Shown: positions 1-6,827, numbered from the stretch's first letter. The stretch: 7,370 nucleotides of DNA from JAGOUB01 sp964648045 (GCA_964648045.1 CAZYNU010000040.1:1-7370), one strand, 5' to 3'. The notes: generated by a model from the letters alone, not told the origin. Translations and numbers: made by a program.

Positions 1-1
1 C

Positions 2-1909
2 AACGGCATCTACCCGACGATCGTCGGGACGCAGGCGCAGGGGTGGGCGAGGTATCTCAGTAACAGCATTACTGCTGGCCTGGTTGAACGATTTGATTCA
101 GAGGGAATTGGTGGCAGCAACGAGGCTTATCTGCCGGTGACAGCCTCATCACTCTTGGCGCATTCGTTCCCTGACGGTAATGAGCCGACTGAGGCCCGTG
201 CCGCCGCTGCGATTCTTGCAGAGAAGCTCCGAGCTCCTCGAGCATTCGAAGCGGAGATGCTGAGCTGGTATGTCGTCAGCCAGAGTCCTGCCTTACCCCT
301 CTTAGCTGATGTTCGACAGGACACTTATGCCGGCCGGCTCCTTGTTGTTGGTTTTACGCATCTTTGGGCGCAGCGTGACTATCCACAAGGGCAATGGGAT
401 GTCGCTTTCCGTTTACAGATCCTAACCGATATTCCGGCTTCGAAACTCATTGCGACGGTGTCGATGGCAGCCGTTGGTGAGGCTGTGAGCGCTTTCAAGA
501 GCTTGCTCACGACGGCTCAGTACGGTCACCTGCTCACTCAGGTGCCGGTCACAATCATCGCGGCAGCCGACAAGCCAGATGGTTACACCTGGGGTGATCG
601 GGAGATTCGCGTCCGCTTCGATTTGCCTAATCAGGCGTCGGGTATTCGCTCAGGCAGAATATATTACGGGGAGCAACTGATCGACCAATCAGGCTCTGCC
701 AGCTTCATTCGTTTGCCAATCTCATCACTGCCGGTCCTGTCTCAAGGACCGGCCCATCCTTCATCCACGTCCTACGACACCTACGTGCTCCGCCTCGATG
801 TAACGCTGTCGTCAGGTAAGCGCCAGACGGTAGAGGTAGAAGTGAAGATCCCGGTAGGATGGGTGGCGGAGTTAGGGAAAAGGGAGGTGGCAAAGGCAAG
901 CGTGGGATCCTATTCGGCCCTTGGCGAAAGTGAGGCTGACCGTGAGAAGGAAAACTGGATCCTCTCTGAATTCGTTACTCATTTCCCATTAGAGCATCAA
1001 GCCTCACAATATTACTGGCTACTCGGCTCCGGATTTCATGATGGTGAAAACGAATTCAATGCTGCTGATCTGAATAATATGGATGGTGGCGACAGTGACC
1101 GAGGTGAAGCAGTGCGAGCCATTGCTGACGGAACGCTGCGAATTGGCGCCTACAGCGGCGATGTGACGAAAGATATGAATACCGGAGCACTCGTGATCGA
1201 TCATTCTCAGGCGTCAGGTCATGATCTTGCTTGGCGCAGCCTTTATCTGCATATGCCAATTTTTGATACCGGGGAACGTCGGATGGTCGAGGTGCTGGTG
1301 GATGGTGTGGTCCGTCTCGAAGAGCGCCAGATCTACCGTGTCGTAAAGCAAGACACGCAGGGGGATTTGATCATTGATACTGGTGTGTATGTGGAAGTGT
1401 GGGACGACAAGAAAATCTCAGCCGGCAACGTTTTCGGATACGTTGGCGGTCGCACTGCCCAAGGTGGTAGCTTTCATGAAGGTTTACAAAATGCTCATCT
1501 ACACACCGCTTTGCAGTTGAATGGTCGAAGTATCAACCTGCGAGAGGCGCTCTTTGCCGCTGGTCTTCAAACGGTGAAAGCGATGGATGGCGGAGTGGAT
1601 GATAACTGGGTAACGGGCGGCAACCAGACTCTGGAGGTAAGTTGGGATTCGAGTCTCCAGGCATGGGTCAATGCCGCTTCTCATCTGATTCTCGATCGTA
1701 GCCCTCAGGCAGTGGAAACTGCCGGATCTGGAAGCGCTCAACGTTGGCTGGCGTGGAGTGAGAATCCTGAGGAGAGAGTGTGGGTAGTGCGGAAATCTAT
1801 CCAGTACTCTGGCGAGTCGGAAGCAAAATTGCGCTGGGTTATGGCAAATGATGATACCCAAGAATGGGACTCCTCTATTCGACGTTTCCTCACTAAAATT
1901 AAAGTATGA
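2..1909 (+). CDS. Large protein with C-terminal M23-like metallopeptidase domain (5' end outside window)
   Basis: The frame is open from base 2 without a stop, so the gene starts upstream of the window. The GTG at 137 has no special claim to be the start. Counting from that GTG, residues about 137-242 are beta-rich and look like an Ig-like sandwich. Residues about 290-470 follow the M23 (lysostaphin-type) peptidase pattern: H301 and D311 (FHDG...AADLN), an acidic GGDSDRG turn, a V-A-DGT strand, a SLYLHM strand, a GNVFGYVG strand and the HLH pair H454/H456. H301, D311 and H456 would be the zinc ligands and H454 the catalytic base, by analogy with the family. An insertion of about 50 residues separates the LYLHM and GYVGG strands. 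The N-terminal 240 residues and the last 120 are unrecognised. If exported it would cut peptidoglycan cross-links, but the signal peptide cannot be seen. The stop overlaps the next start (ATGA). Confidence 0.75.
   Translation, partial: NGIYPTIVGTQAQGWARYLSNSITAGLVERFDSEGIGGSNEAYLPVTASSLLAHSFPDGNEPTEARAAAAILAEKLRAPRAFEAEMLSWYVVSQSPALPLLADVRQDTYAGRLLVVGFTHLWAQRDYPQGQWDVAFRLQILTDIPASKLIATVSMAAVGEAVSAFKSLLTTAQYGHLLTQVPVTIIAAADKPDGYTWGDREIRVRFDLPNQASGIRSGRIYYGEQLIDQSGSASFIRLPISSLPVLSQGPAHPSSTSYDTYVLRLDVTLSSGKRQTVEVEVKIPVGWVAELGKREVAKASVGSYSALGESEADREKENWILSEFVTHFPLEHQASQYYWLLGSGFHDGENEFNAADLNNMDGGDSDRGEAVRAIADGTLRIGAYSGDVTKDMNTGALVIDHSQASGHDLAWRSLYLHMPIFDTGERRMVEVLVDGVVRLEERQIYRVVKQDTQGDLIIDTGVYVEVWDDKKISAGNVFGYVGGRTAQGGSFHEGLQNAHLHTALQLNGRSINLREALFAAGLQTVKAMDGGVDDNWVTGGNQTLEVSWDSSLQAWVNAASHLILDRSPQAVETAGSGSAQRWLAWSENPEERVWVVRKSIQYSGESEAKLRWVMANDDTQEWDSSIRRFLTKIKV
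13..28. repeat. Perfect 16-bp palindrome
   Basis: CCCGACGATCGTCGGG is a perfect dyad with no spacer. It lies inside the reading frame of the M23-like gene, where it encodes PTIVG in a YPTIVGT stretch. A dyad of this length is expected by chance roughly once in ten windows of this size, so it may mean nothing. Confidence 0.5.
730..753. repeat. Intragenic 9-bp perfect hairpin
   Basis: GCCGGTCCT (730-738) and AGGACCGGC (745-753) are exact reverse complements around a 6-base loop. The hairpin is GC-rich but not followed by a T-run, so it is not a standard intrinsic terminator. It lies in the beta-rich middle of the M23-like gene. Confidence 0.55.
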
Positions 1910-2433
1910 AGCTATTGTTGAATCTATCTGCCCTACTGATCTTGAGTGCTTGTACGCAAGTTATTCAGGATCGCAATATTTCGACTCATACTCAGTGCGA
2001 TTCTAAATTGTCGTATTGCATTGATTTAGGAGCTTCTCTAAATGGGAGAGATTGGACAGATAATTGGACTGGACCAACGGGAGCTCCTTCTGACCATACA
2101 GCATCAAACGGCCTAAACCCTGAAGATTTGAATTATGTGAGACTTGATCTGTTTTCTTCAGCATCCCCCTGCTCTCCTTCATTTACCGGCGTCTCGAAGG
2201 AGGAAAGCATAAATACTATTTCTTGGGGCAAGGTGGATTATTGGGACCTTTACGCCCCTATGTTTGATTTTCCAAACATGGTCGAACCACTTTGTCTTCC
2301 TCCGGAGCAAGGAGTGGCTTATGCGATGTGCAGTCAGAAGGACGGCAAAACCGTTGTGGTCTGCTTATCTCAAATGACTAACGATCCGAAGCAGGCCGAG
2401 GAGATTTTCAGCACCTTCCGTTGGAATCCATGA
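1906..2433 (+). CDS. Small cysteine-rich lipoprotein, unknown function
   Basis: This 175-residue protein opens with a classic lipoprotein signal: MKLL, a short hydrophobic run, then the lipobox LSAC with C16 as the lipidated residue, so it should be anchored in a membrane and face outward. The mature part has six further cysteines (31, 38, 89, 130, 142, 153), an even number that would allow three disulfides. The C-terminus (AEEIFSTFRW) resembles the closing helix/strand of small PsbP-like or Mog1-like exported domains, and a similar ending occurs in the next protein. No catalytic motif is visible. The ATG at 1906 overlaps the stop of the M23-like gene as ATGA, and there is no Shine-Dalgarno sequence, so translation is probably coupled to that gene. 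Base composition is clearly AT-richer than in the genes right of 3469. A role as partner, inhibitor or immunity protein for the upstream enzyme is only a guess. Confidence 0.8.
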   Translation: MKLLLNLSALLILSACTQVIQDRNISTHTQCDSKLSYCIDLGASLNGRDWTDNWTGPTGAPSDHTASNGLNPEDLNYVRLDLFSSASPCSPSFTGVSKEESINTISWGKVDYWDLYAPMFDFPNMVEPLCLPPEQGVAYAMCSQKDGKTVVVCLSQMTNDPKQAEEIFSTFRWNP

Positions 2434-3437
2434 TAATTAATCTTCTTTTACGCCTTCCTTCAAAAATGTTTATCCTTCGCAGCCACATTCTACTTTGCTC
2501 GCTAATGTTTGCACTCTGTGCAAGCGCATTTTGGACTGGTCATGCTTACGCTTTTGATATTCCAGAGTTTGGTCTCTCTTTTGAAACGCCGAGAGAATTG
2601 AGCGTGGAGCGAATAAATAATGGTGATACTGTGATATTTTCAATGCGCCAACTAAATGAATATTCAGATGGTATCAGTCTAATTGTGCATACTACTGGAA
2701 CTGGTGCAGAAGTGATTTCATCGGATCAAGCTTTCGAGGAAGCTGCTTGGGTTGCCTCTCTAGGCAATGAGAGAAGTATCATAAGAAGAAAAAAGGCCAA
2801 TGTTGCGGGTTTAAATGCAGCAACGACAATTTTTGACTTCCCCATAAAAAAACCTCGCTCTCGCGCGGAAATTACCGTCTTTGTCCGGAATAATGTTTCG
2901 TATGCATTTGTCTATAAATATCAAAAGAGAGCTTTCAATCGGTATCAGCCCATCTTTCATACACTCCTAAATTCGGTCTCTCTCCAGGATTCTGACAATG
3001 TGCCTACGGAAAAAACGTACGATGTGACGCCCGTTCATTTTCAATACCCTGGCACCTGGCCTACACCTCGGATGGTATCGAACCCGAACCCTGGTCCAGA
3101 AATGATTAACCAAGAAGGCGCTGTTTGGACTTTGTATATTGCCCCCGCTTGCGATAGTTGTATCTCTGAATATCGCTTCCCAATGGTTTTACGAAAATTT
3201 GATTTTCAAGATTTTCCATTAGATACCCTAATGAAAAAAGACCGAACAGAGATAATAACCGACGAGGTGAAGGATGATGTTCGTGTTATTAGGGCTCAAA
3301 GGTCTTCAGAGCCTAATCGAGATATAAGATATTTCATTACCTCCGATGCTATATATCGTTTACTGAGTGACCCGAATGGCATTGAGGAGCCGGAAGGGCA
3401 AAAACTGGTTCTTAGTACTATTAAAATCGCTCAATAA
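2430..3437 (+). CDS. Exported protein with two probable PsbP-like domains
   Basis: I start this gene at ATG 2430 (335 residues) because it overlaps the preceding stop as ATGA. TTG 2421 and ATG 2466 are in frame too, and 2466 would give a more typical signal peptide. A hydrophobic segment at residues 14-36 ends in HAYA, predicting cleavage after A41. The mature protein has two similar-looking halves. Residues 42-186 start FDIPEFGLSFETP and end RYQPIFHTLLNSVSL. Residues 195-335 start YDVTPVHFQYPGTWP and end KLVLSTIKI. Both follow the layout of PsbP/DUF1795-type domains: a 'fs..yP..W' opening strand, a central beta-sheet and a closing helix plus 'l.Si.f' strand. The second half carries a CxxC pair (C241, C244). 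This family assignment is by pattern only. GC is low for the window (hand counts 22/60 at 2641-2700 and 19/60 at 2881-2940). It is last in its operon, 31 bases from the convergent penicillin-binding protein gene. Confidence 0.78.
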   Translation: MIINLLLRLPSKMFILRSHILLCSLMFALCASAFWTGHAYAFDIPEFGLSFETPRELSVERINNGDTVIFSMRQLNEYSDGISLIVHTTGTGAEVISSDQAFEEAAWVASLGNERSIIRRKKANVAGLNAATTIFDFPIKKPRSRAEITVFVRNNVSYAFVYKYQKRAFNRYQPIFHTLLNSVSLQDSDNVPTEKTYDVTPVHFQYPGTWPTPRMVSNPNPGPEMINQEGAVWTLYIAPACDSCISEYRFPMVLRKFDFQDFPLDTLMKKDRTEIITDEVKDDVRVIRAQRSSEPNRDIRYFITSDAIYRLLSDPNGIEEPEGQKLVLSTIKIAQ

Positions 3438-3468
3438 TTGAAACATAATACCTTGGATGGAGTAATAA

Positions 3469-5508
3469 TTAGCGTTTAATCGTCCCCACCATAAACGCCT
3501 TCCACACCGGGGCCGCGGCATTGAGTCCGTCGGCTTCGCGAATCATGGGTGAGTTGTCGGCGTTGCCCACCCACACTCCCACTACCAGGTCGTCGGTGTA
3601 GCCGAGCGTCCAGACGTTGTTCACGCCGTAGTCGGTGCAGTTGCCCAGCACCGAGCGTTTGAAGCAGAGATTGCTGGTACCGGTCTTGGCGGCGTTCTTG
3701 GCGCCGGGCAGCGTGAGGGCGTCGCGCCAGTAGCCTTCGGGGCGCGCGGAGGCGTCCCGCAGGATGCTATCCACGCCGGCCGCGGCTTCGGCGGGGATGG
3801 CCCGCACGGGCGGTGGGGCGAGTGTCGTTAGGCGTTGCACGCCGGCATTATCGCTGATGGAACGGATGCTCACCGGCTCAGCTGCTAGGCCACCATCGGC
3901 AATGGTGGCGTAGGCGTTTGTCAGCTCTAGCAGCGGCGTCTCGGCGGCGCCAATGCTTAGTGGCCAGCCGTAGGCGAAGTTGGGGTCGTCCTTCTTCCGC
4001 TCCTCTGCGCGCACCAGCGGAGTGGAGGCGCCGGCTGCGGCCGCCAATTCCAGTACTGGCTCCTCACCCCCGGCCAAGAAGTAGGCGCGGATGGCCGGAA
4101 TGTTGCGTGAGAGGGCGAGTGCTTTGCGCACCGTCATCCAGCCAAGATAACTGCCTTCGTAGTTCTTCGGCTTGGCGCTGCCGATCTTGAGCGGCAGGTC
4201 TGCGATGAACGACTTGGGTGTGTAGGTGGTGTTTGTAAACAGCGCGGCGTAGACCAAGGGTTTAAAACTGGAGCCTGGCTGGCGCGGTGCGCGGGCCATG
4301 TCGATGCTGCCACCGGCTGCTTCGTCGAAGTAGTCGCCATTTCCGACATACGCCAGTACCTCGCGCGTGCGGCGATCGAGCGCCACCAGCGCGATGTTGC
4401 GCGCGTGGAATACGTCGCGCAGCCGCTCACGTGCGTCGGCCACGGTTTTCTCCGCCAGTGCCTGGAGCTCCGGGTCCAAGGTGGTGGCTACGCGCAGGCC
4501 TGCCGCCGCCCACTCGCGGCCGCGGTCCTCCTCGGCCATGAGCGCGTCCAATTGCTCGCGTACCCAGAACACGAAGTGCGGCGCCTCGAGCGCGATCGAC
4601 TTGGGCAGCGCGAAGGCCATCGTCTCCAGCTGCCCGCGCGCGGCCGCCTCCTGCTCGTCGGTGAGGTGGCCGTTGCGGCGCATGGCCTTGAGCACCAACG
4701 AGGCGCGTCCATCGAGCACCAACTCGCCGCTACCCGCCTTCACGCGTCGCGGCAACAGGCCCGTCGCCAGATCCGAACGCGGCACGTCGTCCGGTTTGAG
4801 CGTCCCGGCCTGCAGCGCGTCTTGCGTCTCGGGTTCGATGGCCGTGCGCAGGTGCGGGCCGTAGGGATCGAAGTAGCTCGGGCGCTGGGGGAGCGCGGCG
4901 AGCACGGCGGCCTGCGCCAGCGAGAGGTCCGCGGCCTGCGTGTTGAAATAGGTTTGCGCCGCCTGCTCCAGACCGTAGGCGCGGTTGCCAAAGGCGACGC
5001 GATTCACGTACAACGTCAGGATCTCTTCCTTGGTGAATGAACTCTCAAGGCGGCAGGCGATGGCGATCTCGCGCACCTTTCGGGCGATGGTTTTTTCTGG
5101 TTGCAGGTAGAGGCTGCGCACGAGCTGCTGCGTGATGGTCGATCCACCCTCCGAAGGTTCGCCGGAAATAAAGTTACGCCACGCCGCGCGCGTAATACCT
5201 TTCAAGTCGATGCACCCCGCGCGACTGAAGAAGCGTTCGTCTTCGATGGCAACGATGGCTTGCAGGAAGCGTTCGGGGATCTGCTCCAGGGGAAGCGAGG
5301 TGCGGTCTTCATCTTGCGTGACGCGGTAGAGCTCACCGCCGTTGCGGTCGAGAATGCGGATGCTCTGGGTTAGATTGAGCGTGACGTGTTCGATGCTGGG
5401 CAGATCGCGCAGGGCAGCTGCAAACCACAGGTTCAGCGCCTGGCCCGCAATGAGCGCGGCCGACATGACTGCACCGGTGGCGACGATGAACCAGCGCGAC
5501 GTCGGCAT
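3469..5508 (-). CDS. Bifunctional class A penicillin-binding protein (PBP1A-type glycosyltransferase/transpeptidase)
   Basis: This 679-residue enzyme polymerises lipid II into glycan strands and cross-links the stem peptides on the outer face of the cytoplasmic membrane. One N-terminal membrane anchor lies at about 7-31. The GT51 domain (about 60-215) shows IEDERFF with catalytic E89, GGSTITQQL (121-129), RKVREIAIA (143-151) and EEILTLYVNRVAFG (161-174). The transpeptidase domain (about 360-675) has SSFK with nucleophile S413 and K416, SRN (467-469) and KTGTS (608-612), all intact. In the GT51 signature EDxxFxxHxG the usual His is R96, and one extra residue seems present before D101. C615 and C624 sit just after KTGTS and may form a disulfide. 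There is no C-terminal BiPBP_C domain, so it is shorter than E. coli PbpC, and no large insertion as in E. coli PBP1a. No Shine-Dalgarno sequence precedes the ATG; a promoter lies just upstream. Confidence 0.96.
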   Translation of the reverse strand: MPTSRWFIVATGAVMSAALIAGQALNLWFAAALRDLPSIEHVTLNLTQSIRILDRNGGELYRVTQDEDRTSLPLEQIPERFLQAIVAIEDERFFSRAGCIDLKGITRAAWRNFISGEPSEGGSTITQQLVRSLYLQPEKTIARKVREIAIACRLESSFTKEEILTLYVNRVAFGNRAYGLEQAAQTYFNTQAADLSLAQAAVLAALPQRPSYFDPYGPHLRTAIEPETQDALQAGTLKPDDVPRSDLATGLLPRRVKAGSGELVLDGRASLVLKAMRRNGHLTDEQEAAARGQLETMAFALPKSIALEAPHFVFWVREQLDALMAEEDRGREWAAAGLRVATTLDPELQALAEKTVADARERLRDVFHARNIALVALDRRTREVLAYVGNGDYFDEAAGGSIDMARAPRQPGSSFKPLVYAALFTNTTYTPKSFIADLPLKIGSAKPKNYEGSYLGWMTVRKALALSRNIPAIRAYFLAGGEEPVLELAAAAGASTPLVRAEERKKDDPNFAYGWPLSIGAAETPLLELTNAYATIADGGLAAEPVSIRSISDNAGVQRLTTLAPPPVRAIPAEAAAGVDSILRDASARPEGYWRDALTLPGAKNAAKTGTSNLCFKRSVLGNCTDYGVNNVWTLGYTDDLVVGVWVGNADNSPMIREADGLNAAAPVWKAFMVGTIKR

Positions 5509-5516
5509 AGCGTCAC

Positions 5517-5544
5517 ACTATAAAAGAAGCGTGTTTTTTGTCTA
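5517..5544 (-). promoter_or_regulatory. Sigma-70-type promoter of the penicillin-binding protein gene, near-leaderless
   Basis: Reading the minus strand, TAGACA (5544-5539, one mismatch to TTGACA) is followed by a 16-base spacer and TATAGT (5522-5517, one mismatch to TATAAT). Only 8 bases separate the -10 box from the ATG at 5508, so transcription would begin at or within a base or two of the start codon. The -35 box overlaps the TAG stop of the upstream gene. The absence of a Shine-Dalgarno sequence fits a leaderless mRNA. The promoter is a sequence match only. Confidence 0.6.
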
Positions 5545-5775
5545 TTCTTCGCTCTGGACAGCGTTGATTGCCTTAAACACCTTTTCCACCGTCACGTCGT
5601 CGATGCCGCGCTCGGCGCCTTCTTCAATCCACCATTCCAGATCGGTGCTTTCACCGGTGTCCTCGTCTACTTCCTCTTTTTCGTCCTGATCGGTGCTCTC
5701 CGTTAATTCCAAACGCTCAACCAGAAGGTCGAGGATCTGCCGGTCGATCTGTTGGAGGCGCTGGCTGGGGGACAC
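5542..5775 (-). CDS. Small acidic protein with chorismate-mutase-like helical pattern
   Basis: With the GTG start at 5775 this is a 77-residue, strongly acidic protein. Residues 5-24 (RLQQIDRQILDLLVERLEL) match the first helix of AroQ-type chorismate mutases. Residues 56-73 (RGIDDVTVEKVFKAINAV) match the last helix. The middle, where true enzymes carry catalytic Lys, Arg and Glu, is instead an Asp/Glu/Thr-rich stretch (26-47) followed by LEWWIEE. The Arg expected early in helix 1 aligns with S4. So the fold may be shared while mutase activity looks unlikely. The start is uncertain: GTG 5832 (96 residues) is in frame and has a CATACT box 6 bases upstream, whereas the ATG at 5964 would overlap the HTTM gene by 109 bases. 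It lies between the HTTM gene and the penicillin-binding protein gene on the same strand. Coding is supported by the structured amphipathic pattern and by the fit to the gap between its neighbours. Confidence 0.6.
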   Translation of the reverse strand: MSPSQRLQQIDRQILDLLVERLELTESTDQDEKEEVDEDTGESTDLEWWIEEGAERGIDDVTVEKVFKAINAVQSEE

Positions 5776-5855
5776 GCGCGTATCTTTCCCGAGGCCTACA
5801 CCTTCGCGCAACGGGGCAGAACTTGCATACACGTCTTCAGTATGTCGCGGTAAAT

Positions 5856-6827
5856 TTATGAGACGATGGCCATCGCGCGTCGGCGACCGAGGCCGAAGTG
5901 TCGTGGTGACACTGTTGGCGGCGGGCCGGGCGCTTCGGAAATGGGCAGGACGCGCCTGAGCCACATAAGGAGTGTTTCCGGTTCAATGAAGGCGACGTAT
6001 GCCGGAATGAGCACGAGGAACCACCAGATGCCCATGAGTACGGCGATGAGCGTGTGGAAAATCGCGCCCATGGCGAAAAATAGCCACTGCCATCGTGGCA
6101 CCCACAAGCCAAAGGGCATCGCAAATTCGAATGCCATCACTAGGAAGGTCAATTGGTCGTAGACCCAGGCTGGCCAGTTTAGCCGCGTTAGGCGGAAGGC
6201 GAGCGGCGTTCCCCAGATGCCCATGAGCGACTGGGCTAGTACGTCGCCATTCTGCCAGGCCGGCAGGACCATTTTCTGCCAGCCGACGCCCAGATACGTG
6301 AATGCCACTTGTAGTGCCACGATTCGTTGTGCCAATACCGATGCTTCTTCCCATGCCCAGAGCGTGCCGTGTTTGAGCCACATGCGTACCGAAAGGGCAC
6401 GGTCGCCGGCGCTAAAGGCGAGGACAACCAATAAGAACGGGAAGAGACGGTCGTACGAAGTGGGAAAGAGGTGCAGCGAAATGAGCCAGTAGTACAGGTA
6501 AAGCAGCGCTGCCAGCAGAGCTGAGGCGCGCATCCATTGGCCGATGGTGAACAGCAGGAGGCATGTCATGAAGCTGATGTAGATCGCCCATGCCAAGATT
6601 GGTTCTGGCGGCTGCGTGAGCCATTGGAAGATGGTCGGCCAGCTCGCGTTCGGCCATGGCAGCCAGAGCGCTTCATTGGAAAACAGCGCCGGTACCTGTG
6701 TTGCCTTTAAGCCCCAGTAGAAGAGTAGAAAGCCGCCAAGTCCTGCTCTTAATAGTGCTTGCGCGTGCGGAGGGGCTTGGCGGAACGCCCACTGCTCGAT
6801 GCCCGTGCGGACAGAGGTGAACGTCAT
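5856..6827 (-). CDS. HTTM-domain (vitamin K-dependent gamma-carboxylase-like) integral membrane protein
   Basis: This 323-residue protein is mostly hydrophobic, with about seven membrane segments at roughly 24-44, 76-98, 101-120, 127-141, 166-184, 224-245 and 249-280. The signature of the HTTM family is visible: YLGVGWQK (178-185) followed by W191..G194, and a later FHTLIAVLMGI helix with H258. Family members include the eukaryotic gamma-glutamyl carboxylase, but most bacterial HTTM proteins have no known substrate. The C-terminal 30 residues are Pro/Arg-rich and look cytosolic or disordered. I chose ATG 6827 because it overlaps the upstream TGA as ATGA. The ATG at 6905 would bury 26 extra polar residues in the neighbouring gene. 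No Shine-Dalgarno sequence is visible, so translation is probably coupled. The gene ends in TAA at 5856. Confidence 0.85.
   Translation of the reverse strand: MTFTSVRTGIEQWAFRQAPPHAQALLRAGLGGFLLFYWGLKATQVPALFSNEALWLPWPNASWPTIFQWLTQPPEPILAWAIYISFMTCLLLFTIGQWMRASALLAALLYLYYWLISLHLFPTSYDRLFPFLLVVLAFSAGDRALSVRMWLKHGTLWAWEEASVLAQRIVALQVAFTYLGVGWQKMVLPAWQNGDVLAQSLMGIWGTPLAFRLTRLNWPAWVYDQLTFLVMAFEFAMPFGLWVPRWQWLFFAMGAIFHTLIAVLMGIWWFLVLIPAYVAFIEPETLLMWLRRVLPISEAPGPPPTVSPRHFGLGRRRAMAIVS

Noticed and set aside
137..139. GTG 137 as the true start of the M23-like gene
   Set aside because: The frame is open for 45 more codons to the window edge, and no Shine-Dalgarno sequence precedes this GTG.
3438..3468. 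Possible bidirectional terminator in the convergent gap
   Set aside because: The 31 bases contain no inverted repeat of useful length and no T-run on either strand.
3918..5373. Several long plus-strand open frames opposite the penicillin-binding protein gene
   Set aside because: They are rich in Arg, Ser and Ala in the way GC-rich antisense frames usually are. They have no recognisable motifs and lie wholly within a gene with all catalytic motifs intact.
5523..5550. Possible terminator after the acidic small gene, with an A/T-run
   Set aside because: Only a 5-bp AAGAA/TTCTT stem can be drawn, and the region is better explained as the -35 and spacer of the next promoter.
5776..5964. N-terminal extension of the acidic small protein to the ATG at 5964
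   Set aside because: It would overlap the HTTM gene by 109 bases, and its extra residues (Arg/Pro/Ala-rich) look like a shadow of that gene.
5837..6124. Second minus-strand frame overlapping the 3' half of the HTTM gene
   Set aside because: The HTTM frame carries the membrane segments and family residues; this frame is a low-complexity Ser/Arg/Cys mixture.
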